From Microbispora oryzae (lineage in GTDB: Bacteria; Actinomycetota; Actinomycetes; Streptosporangiales; Streptosporangiaceae): a DNA stretch of 53,738 nucleotides. The DNA lies in the NCBI RefSeq assembly GCF_017896165.1, contig NZ_JAFCNB010000030.1, forward strand, positions 1-53,738, given 5' to 3'. Under the pieces are notes generated by a model. It was given only the letters and a program-made list of their open reading frames with translations. It was not told the origin of the DNA and did no database searches. How positions within the stretch are numbered: the stretch's first letter is position 1; each line of letters begins with the position of its first letter. The position numbers were made by a program, and so were the translations under genes. Of the stretch, positions 24,584 to 36,536 are shown piece after piece.

Positions 24584-25810
24584 GTGACTTTCACGGTGCG
24601 CCCTCTCTCCGACGCCGAGTGGCCGGCCTTCATCGGGGTCGCCTACGAGGCGTTCAACTCCTCCTATCCCCTTGAGCTCGCCGACAAGTGGAAGGAGGTC
24701 GTGGAGATCGGCCGGTGCCTGGCCGCCGTCGACGGCGACCTCCTGGTCGGCACCGCCGGGGCCCTGTCCTTCACCATGACCGTGCCAGGGGGCCCCATCC
24801 CGGTGGCCGGGGTGACGAGTGTCGCCGTCCTGCCGTCGCATCGGCGGCGGGGCGTGCTGTCGGCGCTGATGCGCAGACAGCTCGACGACCTTCACACGAA
24901 GGGAGAGGCCGTCGCGGCCCTGTACGCGAGCGAGGCCGGCATCTACGGCCGGTTCGGGTACGGCAGGGCGGCCGACAACCTGTTCTTCCGCATTCCGACC
25001 CGAGGGTCCGCCTTCGTGCCGGGCGCCCCCGCGGACCCGTCGCTGCGGCTCCGCGTGGCACAGCCCCTGGAGGCGCACGCCGACCTGCGGCGGGTCTTCG
25101 ACGCCGTGGTGCGCGACCGCCCCGGTCTGTACGCCCGATCCGACGCGACCTGGCGGGTGGAGGTCCTGAACGACTCCGACCACGCGCGGGGCGGGAACGG
25201 CCCGCTGCGCTGCATGATCGTGGAGGACGACGCGGGGCCGCGCGGCTACGCCCTCTTCCGCGTCAGGCGGGGCACGACCGACCACGACGTCCCCGACGGC
25301 GAGGTGCAGCTGTTCGAGCTGTTCGCCACCGACCCCGCCGCGTACGCCCTGACCTGGCGCAGCGTGCTCGACCGGGACCTGTGCTCGCACGTGCACGCGG
25401 TGAGCCGTCCGGTGGACGATCCGATCGTTCACCTGCTCGCCGAGCCCCGGAACCTGAACGCGGGATGGCTCGACGAGCTGTGGATCCGCTTGGTGGACGT
25501 CGGGCGGGCGCTGGCGTCCCGGACGTACGCCGCGCCCGCCGACCTGGTCATCGAGGTCGACGACCGGGTGTGCCCGTGGAACTCCGGCCGGTGGCGGCTC
25601 GACACGGAGAAGGGCGCCTGCGAGCGGACCGACCAGGCCCCCGACCTGTCGCTGCCCGTCGACGTTCTCGGCGCCGCCTACCTGGGCGGACGGCCCCTCC
25701 AGGCGTTCGCCGGCGCGGGCCTCGTGCGCGAGCACCGGAAGGGCGCGGCCCGCGAGCTCTCCACGGCGATGAGCTGGGACCCCAAGCCCTGGGCGGGTCT
25801 GGTCTTCTGA
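24584..25810 (+). CDS. Eis-family GNAT N-acetyltransferase
   Basis: A 408-aa protein of the Eis (enhanced intracellular survival) type: an N-terminal GNAT domain with VTSVAVLPSHRRRGVLSALMRRQ (acetyl-CoA loop, residues about 80-105) and YGRFGYGRA, a second GNAT-like domain, and a C-terminal sterol-carrier-like fold (LVIEVDDRVCPWNSGRWRLD). Family members acetylate amines including aminoglycosides and peptides; the substrate here is unknown. The C-terminal residues WAGLVF fit the family, whose terminal carboxylate takes part in catalysis. A leaderless mRNA is likely. Confidence 0.92.
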   Translation: MTFTVRPLSDAEWPAFIGVAYEAFNSSYPLELADKWKEVVEIGRCLAAVDGDLLVGTAGALSFTMTVPGGPIPVAGVTSVAVLPSHRRRGVLSALMRRQLDDLHTKGEAVAALYASEAGIYGRFGYGRAADNLFFRIPTRGSAFVPGAPADPSLRLRVAQPLEAHADLRRVFDAVVRDRPGLYARSDATWRVEVLNDSDHARGGNGPLRCMIVEDDAGPRGYALFRVRRGTTDHDVPDGEVQLFELFATDPAAYALTWRSVLDRDLCSHVHAVSRPVDDPIVHLLAEPRNLNAGWLDELWIRLVDVGRALASRTYAAPADLVIEVDDRVCPWNSGRWRLDTEKGACERTDQAPDLSLPVDVLGAAYLGGRPLQAFAGAGLVREHRKGAARELSTAMSWDPKPWAGLVF

Positions 25811-25812
25811 GC

Positions 25813-25856
25813 GCCGTCGCGCAGCCTCCGGGCAGCCGTCGCGCGGCCTCCGGGTA
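25813..25856 (+). repeat. 22-bp tandem duplication before a small gene
   Basis: Two adjacent 22-bp units (25813-25834 and 25835-25856) both of the form GCCGTCGCGC(A/G)GCCTCCGGG(C/T)A, differing at two positions. The second copy ends inside the -10 element TAGTCT of the 72-aa gene. Confidence 0.85.
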
Positions 25857-25860
25857 GTCT
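25855..25860 (+). promoter_or_regulatory. -10 element of the 72-aa gene (leaderless type)
   Basis: TAGTCT, six bases, then ATG 25867. Confidence 0.5.
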
Positions 25861-25866
25861 CGGGGC

Positions 25867-26085
25867 ATGGCGCTCCAGAACTTGCAGATCACCGCGGTCA
25901 CCGCGATGCGGGCACGGGACGTGTCCCGCCCCGGCCAGGAGCATCAGGACGCCGCCGACCGGCGGCCGCTGCGCGACGAGACGCCCCGGCGGGACAGCCG
26001 CCGGGGCCGCGACACTCGCCTCGACCAGCCCTCGGACGAATCCGCCCGTCAGGGCAGCGGCGGGAGCTCCCCCGTCAACTCGTAG
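25867..26085 (+). CDS. small hydrophilic protein of unknown function
   Basis: A 72-aa ORF starting MALQNLQITAVTAMRARDVSRPG and ending in a charged, probably disordered tail rich in Arg, Asp and Ser. Third codon positions are over 90% G or C, as in neighbouring real genes, and TAGTCT lies six bases before the ATG as at other leaderless genes here. Its last 37 bases overlap the 3' end of convergent rpiB. I do not recognise the family. Confidence 0.55.
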   Translation: MALQNLQITAVTAMRARDVSRPGQEHQDAADRRPLRDETPRRDSRRGRDTRLDQPSDESARQGSGGSSPVNS

Positions 26086-26516
26086 CCGGCGAGTTGCCGG
26101 ATGCGGCGGGCGTGGCGCTCCGCCCCGGAGAACGGGGTCGCCAGGAAGATCTCGGTGAAGCGCGCCGCCTCCTCCGGGGTGTGCATCCTGGCCCCCAGGC
26201 TGATGACGTTGGCGTCGTTGTGCTCCCGCCCGAGCCGGGCCGTCTCCTCGCTCCAGGCGAGGGCCGCCCGGACGCCCCGCACCTTGTTGGCCGCGATCTG
26301 CTCGCCGTTCCCCGATCCCCCGATCACCACCCCCAGGGCGCCGGGGTCCTCCGCGACGCCCACCGCGGCGCGCAGCACGAACGGCGGATAGTCGTCCTCC
26401 GCGTCGTAGACGAAGGGCCCGCAGTCGACGACGTCGTGACCCTGGCCCTTGAGCCACATCACGAGATGGTTCTTGAGCTCATAGCCGGCATGATCGGCAC
26501 CGATGTAGACACGCAC
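26049..26516 (-). CDS. rpiB: ribose-5-phosphate isomerase B
   Basis: Interconverts ribose-5-phosphate and ribulose-5-phosphate in the pentose phosphate pathway. The 155-aa RpiB/LacAB protein begins MRVYIGADHAGYELK with the substrate-binding Asp-His, and has the phosphate loop GGSGNGEQIAANKV, where the Glu is the actinobacterial-type base, and REHNDANVISLGARM. Length is normal. GTG start. The 3' end overlaps the convergent 72-aa ORF. Confidence 0.95.
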   Translation of the reverse strand: MRVYIGADHAGYELKNHLVMWLKGQGHDVVDCGPFVYDAEDDYPPFVLRAAVGVAEDPGALGVVIGGSGNGEQIAANKVRGVRAALAWSEETARLGREHNDANVISLGARMHTPEEAARFTEIFLATPFSGAERHARRIRQLAGYELTGELPPLP

Positions 26517-26637
26517 CCCACAAGTTTCCCAGGTCTCATCGGAGCACTCGACCCCGGGGCTGCACTAGAGTAAGAGCCCAAAGTGACAACAGCCCCTTAC
26601 ACCCTCAAGATGGGCCGCCCCGAGAGGCAGAAGCGTC

Positions 26638-27126
26638 ATGCGTGAGATCCGTTACGTCGGCGATCCCGTCCTGCGCAGCCCGGCGGAGCCGGTGACCGAG
26701 TTCGACCGGGAGCTGCGGCGACTGATCGACGAGATGTTCACCGTCATGTACGCGGCGGACGGCGTGGGCCTCGCCGGGCCGCAGATCGGCGTCGGCAGGC
26801 GGCTGTTCGTCTACGAGGTCGGCAACCGCAAGGGCCATGTGATCAACCCGGAGCTGGCCGTCGACGACCCCGAAGTGGTGGTCGAGGAGGAGGGCTGCCT
26901 GTCGGTGCCGGACAAGGAGAGCCGCAAGCCGCTCTACGCCCGCACGCCCCGCGCCGCCGGCGTCACCGTCCGCGGCCTCGACCGCCTCGGCCGCCCCGTC
27001 ACCGTGAAGGCCAGGGGCACGCTCGCCCGCTGCTTCCAGCACGAGGTCGACCACCTCGACGGGACGCTGTACGTCGACCGCCTGGGCAAGGACGAGCGCC
27101 GGGCGATCCTGCTCCGGACGCCCTGA
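26638..27126 (+). CDS. def: peptide deformylase
   Basis: Removes the formyl group from N-terminal formyl-methionine. The 162-aa protein has all three motifs: GVGLAGPQ (41-48), EGCLS with the metal Cys near 86, and QHEVDHLDG near 133-141 supplying two metal His and the catalytic Glu. ATG 26638 follows GAGAGG. It stands alone, divergent from rpiB and convergent with the aldehyde dehydrogenase. Confidence 0.96.
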   Translation: MREIRYVGDPVLRSPAEPVTEFDRELRRLIDEMFTVMYAADGVGLAGPQIGVGRRLFVYEVGNRKGHVINPELAVDDPEVVVEEEGCLSVPDKESRKPLYARTPRAAGVTVRGLDRLGRPVTVKARGTLARCFQHEVDHLDGTLYVDRLGKDERRAILLRTP

Positions 27127-27186
27127 CGCGGGACCCCTGACCTTCGACGCCCCGATCGCCGCGGCGCGGCCGGAGATCCCCGGGCG

Positions 27187-28593
27187 TCACAGCTGGATGG
27201 CCTTGACCTCCAGATGCTCCTCCAGCCCGGCCTCTCCCAGTTCGCGGCCCACCCCGGACTGCTTGTAGCCGCCGAAGGGCGCCAGCGGGTTGTGGCGGCC
27301 TCCGTTCACGGCCACCTGGCCGGTCCTGAGCCGCCGGGCCACCGCGAGCGCCCGCTCCTCGGTCGCCGCCCACACCGCGCCCGCCAGCCCGTACGGCGTG
27401 CCGTTGGCGATCCGCACGGCCTCGTCCTCGGTGGCGAACGGCACGATCGACAGGACGGGCCCGAAGATCTCCTCCTGCTCGACGGCCATCCCCGGCTCGA
27501 CGCCCGCGAAGATGGCCGGCTCGACGTAGTAGCCGCGGTCCATCGGGTTGTCGGTGCTCCCGAGCACCAGGCGGGCGCCCTCCTCCTGTCCCTGGTTGAG
27601 ATACCTGATCACCCGGTCGCGCTGGGCCGCGGAGACGAGCGGCCCCAGCCGGGTGCCCTCGGCCAGCGGATCGCCCACCGTGTACGCGCGGGCGAAGCCG
27701 ACCGCCAGCCGGACCGCCTCGTCGTACTGCTCCCAGTGGACGAGCATCCGCGTCAGGGCCGAGCAGGTCTGGCCCGAATTGATGAAGGCGCCCGCCACAC
27801 CCGCCTTCACCGCGGTCTCGAGGTCGGCGTCCGGCAGGATGACGTTGGCCGACTTGCCGCCGAGTTCGAGGGCGACCCGCTTGATCGTCTCGGCCGCCAG
27901 CCCGGCCACCCGCCGTCCGGCCCGGGTGGAACCCGTGAACGAGACCATGTCGACGCCGGGGTGCGCCGCGATCGCCTCACCCACGACCGGTCCGTGGCCG
28001 CTCACCATGTTGACCACCCCGGGCGGCAGGCCGATCTCGTGGAAGATCTCGGCCAGCGCGTAGACCGCGAGCGGCGCCACCTCGCTCGGCTTCAGCACGA
28101 CCGTGCACCCCGCGGCGAGCGCGGGGGCCACCTTGCAGATCACCTGGTTGAGCGGATAGTTCCACGGCGTGATCGCGCCCACCACGCCCACCGGCTCGCG
28201 CACGATCAGCGAGTTGCCCACCTTGCCGGCGTCGAAGGCGTACCGGCCGAGCAGGTCCGCGTACGACGCGAGCACCTTCGCGGGCAGCAGGGTCTGCGCC
28301 TTCAGGGCGAACGGCAGCGGCGCCCCCACGTCGGCGGCGATCGTCTCGGCGATCCGGGGGGCGCGCTCCTCGATCAGCCGCGCCGCCTCGGCGAGATAGC
28401 CGGCCCGCCGCTCCGGGGAGGTGCCCGACCACTCGGGGAAGGCGTCCCGGGCCGCGGCCACGGCCGCCTCGACGTCCGCCCTGCTGCCGGCCGGGACCTG
28501 GTCGAGGACCTCCTCCGTCGCGGGGTTGATCACGTCGACGGTCTCACCGGACGAGGAGGGGACCCACGCCCCGTTGACGTAGAGCTGACGCAT
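27187..28593 (-). CDS. NAD(P)-dependent aldehyde dehydrogenase
   Basis: A 468-aa ALDH superfamily enzyme oxidising an aldehyde to the acid. It has the cofactor segment [16 protein letters not shown], the general-base Glu in [11 protein letters not shown] near residue 241, and the nucleophile Cys in NSGQTCSAL near 279, followed by [13 protein letters not shown] and [11 protein letters not shown] 28593 has GAGGATGAGGG directly upstream. The same frame stays open to ATG 28812, adding 73 residues with a cysteine cluster. Substrate not predictable. Confidence 0.93.
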   Translation of the reverse strand: MRQLYVNGAWVPSSSGETVDVINPATEEVLDQVPAGSRADVEAAVAAARDAFPEWSGTSPERRAGYLAEAARLIEERAPRIAETIAADVGAPLPFALKAQTLLPAKVLASYADLLGRYAFDAGKVGNSLIVREPVGVVGAITPWNYPLNQVICKVAPALAAGCTVVLKPSEVAPLAVYALAEIFHEIGLPPGVVNMVSGHGPVVGEAIAAHPGVDMVSFTGSTRAGRRVAGLAAETIKRVALELGGKSANVILPDADLETAVKAGVAGAFINSGQTCSALTRMLVHWEQYDEAVRLAVGFARAYTVGDPLAEGTRLGPLVSAAQRDRVIRYLNQGQEEGARLVLGSTDNPMDRGYYVEPAIFAGVEPGMAVEQEEIFGPVLSIVPFATEDEAVRIANGTPYGLAGAVWAATEERALAVARRLRTGQVAVNGGRHNPLAPFGGYKQSGVGRELGEAGLEEHLEVKAIQL

Positions 28594-28812
28594 TCCCTCA
28601 TCCTCGCGTGGAGGGCTCCGGATGGCGAGCGCACGCGCGCTGTCATGCGGAAACCGTCCATACCCGTTGGGCCGGACACGATGATCGTCGATCTTCATCG
28701 GCACCCCGCACCAGGGGTTCTCCGGCACCGAATCGGGGCAGAGAATTTCCCCGCAACACAGGCAGGTGAAATATCGAATGCCATGGTGTCGGGATGCCGT
28801 GGCAGGATTCAT
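28594..28812 (-). other. in-frame cysteine-rich extension upstream of the aldehyde dehydrogenase
   Basis: From ATG 28812, which has AGAGGGA four bases upstream, the frame runs into the ALDH gene without a stop. The 73 residues contain [20 protein letters not shown], a possible zinc-binding knuckle, but third positions are only about two-thirds GC, lower than in real genes nearby. It is either a translated N-terminal extension or leader sequence open by chance. Beyond it to 28874 nothing is seen but the pepN ribosome-binding site. Confidence 0.35.
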
Positions 28813-28874
28813 GCAATCCCTCTCGCGAAGGGGCGACGGGGATCGGGGGAGTGAATACGCGATGAGGAGCAGGT

Positions 28875-31439
<2,565 letters not shown>

Positions 31440-31454
31440 GCCGTGGCCGGAGAC

Positions 31455-31484
31455 GGCCGTCCCCCGGAGCCCCGGGGGACGGCC
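31455..31484. terminator. bidirectional terminator between pepN and amidase
   Basis: A 13-bp perfect stem, GGCCGTCCCCCGG (31455-31467) and CCGGGGGACGGCC (31472-31484), loop AGCC, followed on the plus strand by GCCGGTCTTCTTC. It stands between two convergent stop codons. Confidence 0.85.
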
Positions 31485-31511
31485 GCCGGTCTTCTTCGCG
31501 GCCCCGGCGGG

Positions 31512-32939
31512 TCACCACATGGACGGGCGGCGGTCGCCCCAGAACCCGCCGGCCGACCGCTCCACCTGGGCCGACAACGAGATCAACGTGCCCTCGTCGC
31601 CGTGGCGGCCGGCCAGCATGGCCCCGATCGGCAGCCCGCCGGGCGTCCAGTGCAGCGGCAGATTCACCGCGGGCTGGCCGCTCACGTTGCAGACGGCGGC
31701 GAACGGCGCGAACCGCTTCATCCGCTCGAAGGTCTCCTCCGGGGAGTCGACGTCCTCGAACCAGCCCACGGGCACCGGCGGCGCGGTGACGGTCGGGGAG
31801 AGCACGGCGTCGTACTCGTCGGTGACCAGCAGGGCGAGGCGGGTCGCCAGTTGCAGGGCCGACTGGGCCTGGAGGAAGGCGGGGGCGGAGACCGCGAAAC
31901 CGCGTTCGCGCAGCCAGGCCGTCAACGGGCGCAGCTTCGGCTCCAGCTCCGGGGCCACCGGATGGAGGCAGGCGAAGCTCACCCACAGAGTGACGAAGTG
32001 GGGCACCATGTCCTCGCCGAACGGCGACGGGATGTCCACCACCTCGTGGCCCAGCGACTCCAGCAGCGCGGACGCGCTCTCGTAGGCCGCCAGCACATCG
32101 GGGTGGATCTCGGCCCCCGGCACGGCCGGGGTCGCGTACCGGGCGATCCGCAACCGGCCCGGCTCACGGTCCACGTACGCCGAGAAGGAGCCGAGGCCGG
32201 GCGCAGGGGCGTGATAGAGGTCGCCCGGGTTGTTGTGTGCCATGGCGTCGAGCAGCGCCGCCGCGTCCGCCACCGTACGGGCGAGGGGGCCGCTCGTGGA
32301 CATGCCCGCGAGGTCGGGGATGATCGGCGCGGACGAGATCCGGCCCCGGGTGGGCTTGATGCCGTATAGACCGCAGACGGAGGCCGGGATGCGGACGGAT
32401 CCGGCGCCGTCGCTGCCGTGCGCGGCGGGGGCGAGCCCGGCCGCCACGGCCGCCGCCGCTCCGCCGCTCGACCCGCCGGCCGACCTGGACGGGTCCCAGG
32501 GCGTGCGGGCCGGCTCGCTCACGTACGTCTCGGTGTAGCAGGGCAGCCCGAACTCGGGTGTGGCGGTCTTGCCGAGCATGATCGTGCCGGCGCTCCGGAG
32601 CCGCTCCACCACACTGTCGTCAACGGGCGCGACGAAGCCCTCGTACGCCGCGGAGCCGAAGCGGAGCGGCACGTCCTTCACGAAGTTGAGGTCCTTGATC
32701 GGGACGGGCACACCGAGCAGCGGCGGAAGATCGTCGCCACCGGACGCGGCGAGCAGGGCCTCCTGCTCGCGGGCCTGGGCGAGCGCCCGGTCGGCGGTCA
32801 CCGTCACGAACGCGCCGACCTGCGGATTGAGCCGCTCGACGCGCTCCAGATAGTGCTCGGTGATCTCGACGGGAGACAGTTCACGGGATCTTACGGCCGC
32901 CGCCTGCTGCAGGACGGTAAGGTCGTGGATGTGCGTCAC
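31512..32939 (-). CDS. amidase-signature family amidase
   Basis: A 475-aa hydrolase of the AS superfamily with the Ser-cisSer-Lys triad: Lys in GVPVPIKDLNF, cis-Ser and flanking Gly in SAGGSSGGAAAAVAAG, nucleophile Ser in GSDGAGSVRIPAS. It is GatA-like in layout but without gatC/gatB neighbours, so a stand-alone amidase is more likely. GTG 32939 is preferred over an upstream in-frame start; TACGGT (32948-32953 on the minus strand) lies eight bases away, suggesting leaderless translation. Substrate unknown. Confidence 0.9.
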   Translation of the reverse strand: MTHIHDLTVLQQAAAVRSRELSPVEITEHYLERVERLNPQVGAFVTVTADRALAQAREQEALLAASGGDDLPPLLGVPVPIKDLNFVKDVPLRFGSAAYEGFVAPVDDSVVERLRSAGTIMLGKTATPEFGLPCYTETYVSEPARTPWDPSRSAGGSSGGAAAAVAAGLAPAAHGSDGAGSVRIPASVCGLYGIKPTRGRISSAPIIPDLAGMSTSGPLARTVADAAALLDAMAHNNPGDLYHAPAPGLGSFSAYVDREPGRLRIARYATPAVPGAEIHPDVLAAYESASALLESLGHEVVDIPSPFGEDMVPHFVTLWVSFACLHPVAPELEPKLRPLTAWLRERGFAVSAPAFLQAQSALQLATRLALLVTDEYDAVLSPTVTAPPVPVGWFEDVDSPEETFERMKRFAPFAAVCNVSGQPAVNLPLHWTPGGLPIGAMLAGRHGDEGTLISLSAQVERSAGGFWGDRRPSMW

Positions 32940-33074
32940 GTAACGCAACCGTAGGCTGCGCGGACGAAGATATCTAGAGAAGATACCCCTGCCGGAGTGC
33001 TCCGAACCGGCAGAAGCAGGCCACAAAAGTATGAACCATCCAACACTAGGCAAGCCGCCGACGGCTCAACTACC

Positions 33075-33911
33075 GTGAGTGATGTGGATACCGGTCTAGC
33101 GCCAGAAGACGGTCACGATGTGTCACCAATCTGGGTGAGTGACCACGCCGAGGAGCGGGCGGAGAGCCCGACGACGCCGGCTGACGCGTCAGCCTCCGAG
33201 TACGCGCCGGTTGAGCGCGCGTCCCTCCGGAGTCTCGCGCAGGATCCGCGATACCGGCATCTGCGGCGCCGGGCTCTGATAGCGGCGGCCGCCGGGCTGG
33301 TGTTCGGGATCCTGCTGGGAAGCTGGCGCATGGGCCTCACCGTCGCCGTCCTCGCCTTCATCGCCGACGCGGTCTACCGCGCGCAGACGGTGTCGTCCGT
33401 CCCCGCCTGGCGGCGCGCGTCGGCGGCCGAGCGGCGCACCGAGGCGCAGCTGCGCAAGCTGGAGCGCAACGGCTACAAGACGCTGCACGCCCGGGCCATC
33501 CCCGGCAGCGAGGCCCAGATCGACCATCTGGTCGTCGGCCCGACCGGTGTGTACGCGGTCGACTCGGAGAAGTGGGACAAGCGGCTGCCGGTCCGGGTCC
33601 AGTCGCACCGCAAGCTGTTCCACGGCCCGTTCAACCGCAAGCCGAGGCTCGACGAGGCCCGGTGGGAGGCCGCCCAGGCCAGCGACCTGATCAGCAAGGC
33701 CCTCGGCCGCGAGATCACCGTCGTGCCCTCGCTGGCGATCTACGGCCCGGCGATCCCGTGGCGCATTCTCAACATCCGGGACGTCGACGTGTTCTCCGGC
33801 GGGCTGGTGCGCAAGTGGATCACCAAGCGGGAACGGTCGCTCACGACCGCGGAGATCGAGGCGATCTTCCGGGCGGCCGAGCGGGTTCTTCCGGCGCGTT
33901 ATCCCGAGTAG
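33075..33911 (+). CDS. NERD domain membrane protein
   Basis: A 278-aa protein. An acidic N-terminal tail (residues 1-60) is followed by two hydrophobic segments (ALIAAAAGLVFGILLGSW, GLTVAVLAFIADAVY, about 65-105) and a NERD domain (TEAQLRKLERNGYKTLHARAIPG, AQIDHLVVGPTGVYAVDSEKW). NERD is a nuclease-related fold; the Asp of QIDHLVV and the Glu-x-Lys of SEKW fit a PD-(D/E)XK-like core, but no function is proved. The frame is open from 32997; GTG 33075 is a choice without a clear ribosome-binding site. Confidence 0.85.
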   Translation: MSDVDTGLAPEDGHDVSPIWVSDHAEERAESPTTPADASASEYAPVERASLRSLAQDPRYRHLRRRALIAAAAGLVFGILLGSWRMGLTVAVLAFIADAVYRAQTVSSVPAWRRASAAERRTEAQLRKLERNGYKTLHARAIPGSEAQIDHLVVGPTGVYAVDSEKWDKRLPVRVQSHRKLFHGPFNRKPRLDEARWEAAQASDLISKALGREITVVPSLAIYGPAIPWRILNIRDVDVFSGGLVRKWITKRERSLTTAEIEAIFRAAERVLPARYPE

Positions 33912-33986
33912 TGGACACAGGGTCTCACCGGGCGGGCGGCGGTCGTACCATTTGAGGACTCGTAGTCTTCGGATGGGAGCTCGCCG

Positions 33987-35825
33987 ATGCCCGCGCTCAG
34001 GTCACGTACGGTCACGCACGGCAGGAACATGGCCGGTGCCCGGGCGCTGCTCCGGGCGACGGGCGTAGCCGGCAGCGACCTCGGCAAGCCGATCATCGCG
34101 GTCGCGAACAGCTACACCCAGTTCGTCCCCGGACACGTCCACCTGCGCGAGGTGGGCGACGTGGTCTCCGCCGCGGTGCGCGAGGCGGGGGCGATCCCCC
34201 GCGAGTTCAACACGATCGCCGTGGACGACGGCATCGCGATGGGCCACGGCGGCATGCTCTACTCGCTGCCGTCCCGGGAGCTGATCGCCGACGCGGTCGA
34301 GTACATGGTCAACGCCCACTGCGCCGACGCGCTGATCTGCGTGTCCAACTGCGACAAGATCACGCCCGGCATGCTGCTCGCGGCCTTCCGGCTCAACATC
34401 CCGACCGTCTTCGTCTCCGGCGGCCCGATGGAGGCCGGCAAGATCCCCGGCAAGAAGCTCGACCTCATCGACCCGATGATCGCCGCGGCGGACGACTCCG
34501 TCTCCGACGCCGAGCTGCTGGAGATGGAGGAGAACGCCTGCCCCACCTGCGGCTCCTGCAGCGGCATGTTCACCGCCAACTCGATGAACTGCCTCGCCGA
34601 GGCCATCGGCCTGGCGCTGCCCGGCAACGGCACGATCCTGGCGACCCACAAGGCCCGCAAGACGCTGTTCGAGGACGCCGGCCGCACGATCGTGGATATC
34701 ACCCGGCGCTACTACGAGCAGGACGACGAGTCGGTCCTGCCGCTCAGCATCGCCACCCGCGACGCGTTCGAGAACGCCATGGCGCTCGACGTGGCCATGG
34801 GCGGCTCGACCAACACGATCCTCCACCTGCTCGCCGCGGCCCGCGAGGCCGGCGTCGACTTCGGGCTCAAGGAGATCAACGAGGTCTCGCTGCGGGTGCC
34901 GTGCGTGTGCAAGGTCGCCCCGGCCACCGCGAAGTACCACATCGAGGACGTGCACCGGGCGGGCGGCATCCCCGCCATCCTGGCCGAACTCGACCGCGGC
35001 GGCCTGCTCCACCGCGACGTGCACAGCATCCACTCCTCGTCCCTGCGTGAGCACCTCGCCGCCTGGGACCCCAAGTCCCCTGAGGCGACCGACGCGGCGA
35101 TGGAGATGTGGCACGCGGCCCCGGGCAACGTCCGGACCGTCAAGGCGTACTCGCAGGACGCCCGGTGGGACGAGCTCGACCTCGACCGGTCGGCGGGCTG
35201 CATCCGCGACGTCGAGCACGCCTACACCCGCGACGGCGGCCTCGCCGTGCTCTACGGCAACATCGCGCAGGATGGCTGCGTCGTGAAGACGGCCGGCGTG
35301 GACGAGTCGGTCTGGCGGTTCTCCGGCCCTGCGGTGGTGTTCGAGTCCCAGGAGGACGCCGTCGACGGCATCCTCAGCAAGCGGGTCAAGGAGGGCGACG
35401 TCGTCGTCATCCGCTATGAGGGCCCCAAGGGCGGTCCCGGCATGCAGGAGATGCTGTACCCGACGAGCTTCCTCAAGGGCCGCGGTCTCGGCAAGGCGTG
35501 CGCGCTGATCACCGACGGGCGGTTCTCCGGCGGCACCTCCGGCCTGTCCATCGGCCACATCTCCCCCGAGGCGGCCGAGGGCGGCGCCATCGGCCTGGTC
35601 GAGGACGGCGATCTCATCGAGATCGACATCCCGGGCCGGTCGATCGAGCTCAAGGTCTCCGACGAGGTGCTGGCGGCCCGGCGAGAGAAGCTGCTGGCCG
35701 AGGTCGGCGGCTACCGTCCGCGCGACCGGCGGCGGCCCGTGACCGCGGCCCTGCAGGCGTACGCGGCCCTCACCACCTCGGCCTCCACCGGCGCCTCCCG
35801 GGACCTGACGCAGCTGTCCCGGTAG
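33987..35825 (+). CDS. ilvD: dihydroxy-acid dehydratase
   Basis: Third common step of valine, isoleucine and leucine synthesis. The 612-aa IlvD/Edd protein has FeS-cluster cysteines in [10 protein letters not shown] near residue 122 and [18 protein letters not shown] near 190, and the C-terminal [27 protein letters not shown] 33987 has GGGAG seven bases upstream; TACCAT at 33946-33951 is a possible -10. No other ilv genes are adjacent. Confidence 0.97.
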   Translation: MPALRSRTVTHGRNMAGARALLRATGVAGSDLGKPIIAVANSYTQFVPGHVHLREVGDVVSAAVREAGAIPREFNTIAVDDGIAMGHGGMLYSLPSRELIADAVEYMVNAHCADALICVSNCDKITPGMLLAAFRLNIPTVFVSGGPMEAGKIPGKKLDLIDPMIAAADDSVSDAELLEMEENACPTCGSCSGMFTANSMNCLAEAIGLALPGNGTILATHKARKTLFEDAGRTIVDITRRYYEQDDESVLPLSIATRDAFENAMALDVAMGGSTNTILHLLAAAREAGVDFGLKEINEVSLRVPCVCKVAPATAKYHIEDVHRAGGIPAILAELDRGGLLHRDVHSIHSSSLREHLAAWDPKSPEATDAAMEMWHAAPGNVRTVKAYSQDARWDELDLDRSAGCIRDVEHAYTRDGGLAVLYGNIAQDGCVVKTAGVDESVWRFSGPAVVFESQEDAVDGILSKRVKEGDVVVIRYEGPKGGPGMQEMLYPTSFLKGRGLGKACALITDGRFSGGTSGLSIGHISPEAAEGGAIGLVEDGDLIEIDIPGRSIELKVSDEVLAARREKLLAEVGGYRPRDRRRPVTAALQAYAALTTSASTGASRDLTQLSR

Positions 35826-35893
35826 GAAGATCTGTCCATCTGGATACCGGAACATTCCGAGAACGCGTTCGGAAAATTGTCAGTGCTCGTCGT

Positions 35894-35899
35894 TATGGT
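35894..35899 (+). promoter_or_regulatory. -10 element of the WYL gene (leaderless type)
   Basis: TATGGT, six bases, then ATG 35906. The GAGGT in the spacer touches the ATG and is too close to serve as a Shine-Dalgarno. Confidence 0.5.
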
Positions 35900-35905
35900 C
35901 GAGGT

Positions 35906-36439
35906 ATGGCCAACGTCATACGGCACACGCTGACAGCCGAGGAGCTCGCCGCCCTCGCGCTGTCGCTCGCCCACCTCGGGGCGGGCCCGCAGTCGGTCAC
36001 GGCACGCCGCGGGCTGCGCCATGCCTTCGCCCACCTCGACCTCACCGACGACGTCATCGCCAGGACCCTCACCACCCTGACCACGCCACTCCCGACCGAC
36101 GTCGCCCGGCGCGCCCGCGTCGTGGCCAACGCGATCACCGCACGGCTGGTGATCCGCATCCAGTATCACGACGCGGAGGGCCGCCTGACCTTCCGCGACG
36201 TCGAGCCGGTGACCTGCCTCGTCCACGGCGAGTTCTGGTATCTCGTCGGCTGGTGCCGGATGCGGCGGAGCGTGCGGGCGTTCCGGTTCGACCGGATCCT
36301 GTCCGTCGAGTCGACCGACCTTCCGGCCCGGCCGCATCTCCCCCAGCGCTACCTGCCGTTCCAGCGCCGATCCGGCACCGGGCGGCACGCGAAGGCGCTG
36401 ACCGCCCCACGTCCCCCGGCAGGCGAGCCCGCCGCCTGA
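35906..36439 (+). CDS. WYL domain protein without HTH
   Basis: A 177-aa protein whose centre is a WYL domain: RLVIRIQYHDAEGRLTFRDVEPVTCLVHGEFWYLVGWCRMRRSVRAFRFDRILSV in sequence, with the FWYLVGWC core near residue 113. WYL domains sense ligands or nucleic acids, usually behind an N-terminal helix-turn-helix. Here the N-terminal 70 residues (TAEELAALALSLAHLGAGP) are helical but not an obvious HTH. An upstream in-frame start would add 22 residues. The stop codon lies in the first unit of a 16-bp tandem repeat. Confidence 0.85.
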   Translation: MANVIRHTLTAEELAALALSLAHLGAGPQSVTARRGLRHAFAHLDLTDDVIARTLTTLTTPLPTDVARRARVVANAITARLVIRIQYHDAEGRLTFRDVEPVTCLVHGEFWYLVGWCRMRRSVRAFRFDRILSVESTDLPARPHLPQRYLPFQRRSGTGRHAKALTAPRPPAGEPAA

Positions 36440-36516
36440 CCGTCACACCGCCTGACCGTCATACAGCCTGACGATCACGTCACGTGACCGTCATACAGCT
36501 TGACGATCAGGCCGGC
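36437..36516 (+). repeat. five-unit 16-bp tandem repeat
   Basis: Units start at 36437, 36453, 36469, 36485 and 36501, each beginning TGAC(C/G)(G/A)TCA: TGACCGTCACACCGCC, TGACCGTCATACAGCC, TGACGATCACGTCACG, TGACCGTCATACAGCT, TGACGATCAGGCCGGC. The second-third and fourth-fifth pairs form a 32-bp super-repeat, 24 of 25 bases identical. TGACCGTCA is itself a palindrome. It lies between the convergent WYL and FmdB-type genes. Confidence 0.9.
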
Positions 36517-36536
36517 GCCACACCCGCGGGGGCGGG

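Noticed and set aside
31512..32939. Amidase as GatA of the amidotransferase complex
   Set aside because: No gatC or gatB nearby and sequence features are of the general amidase family.
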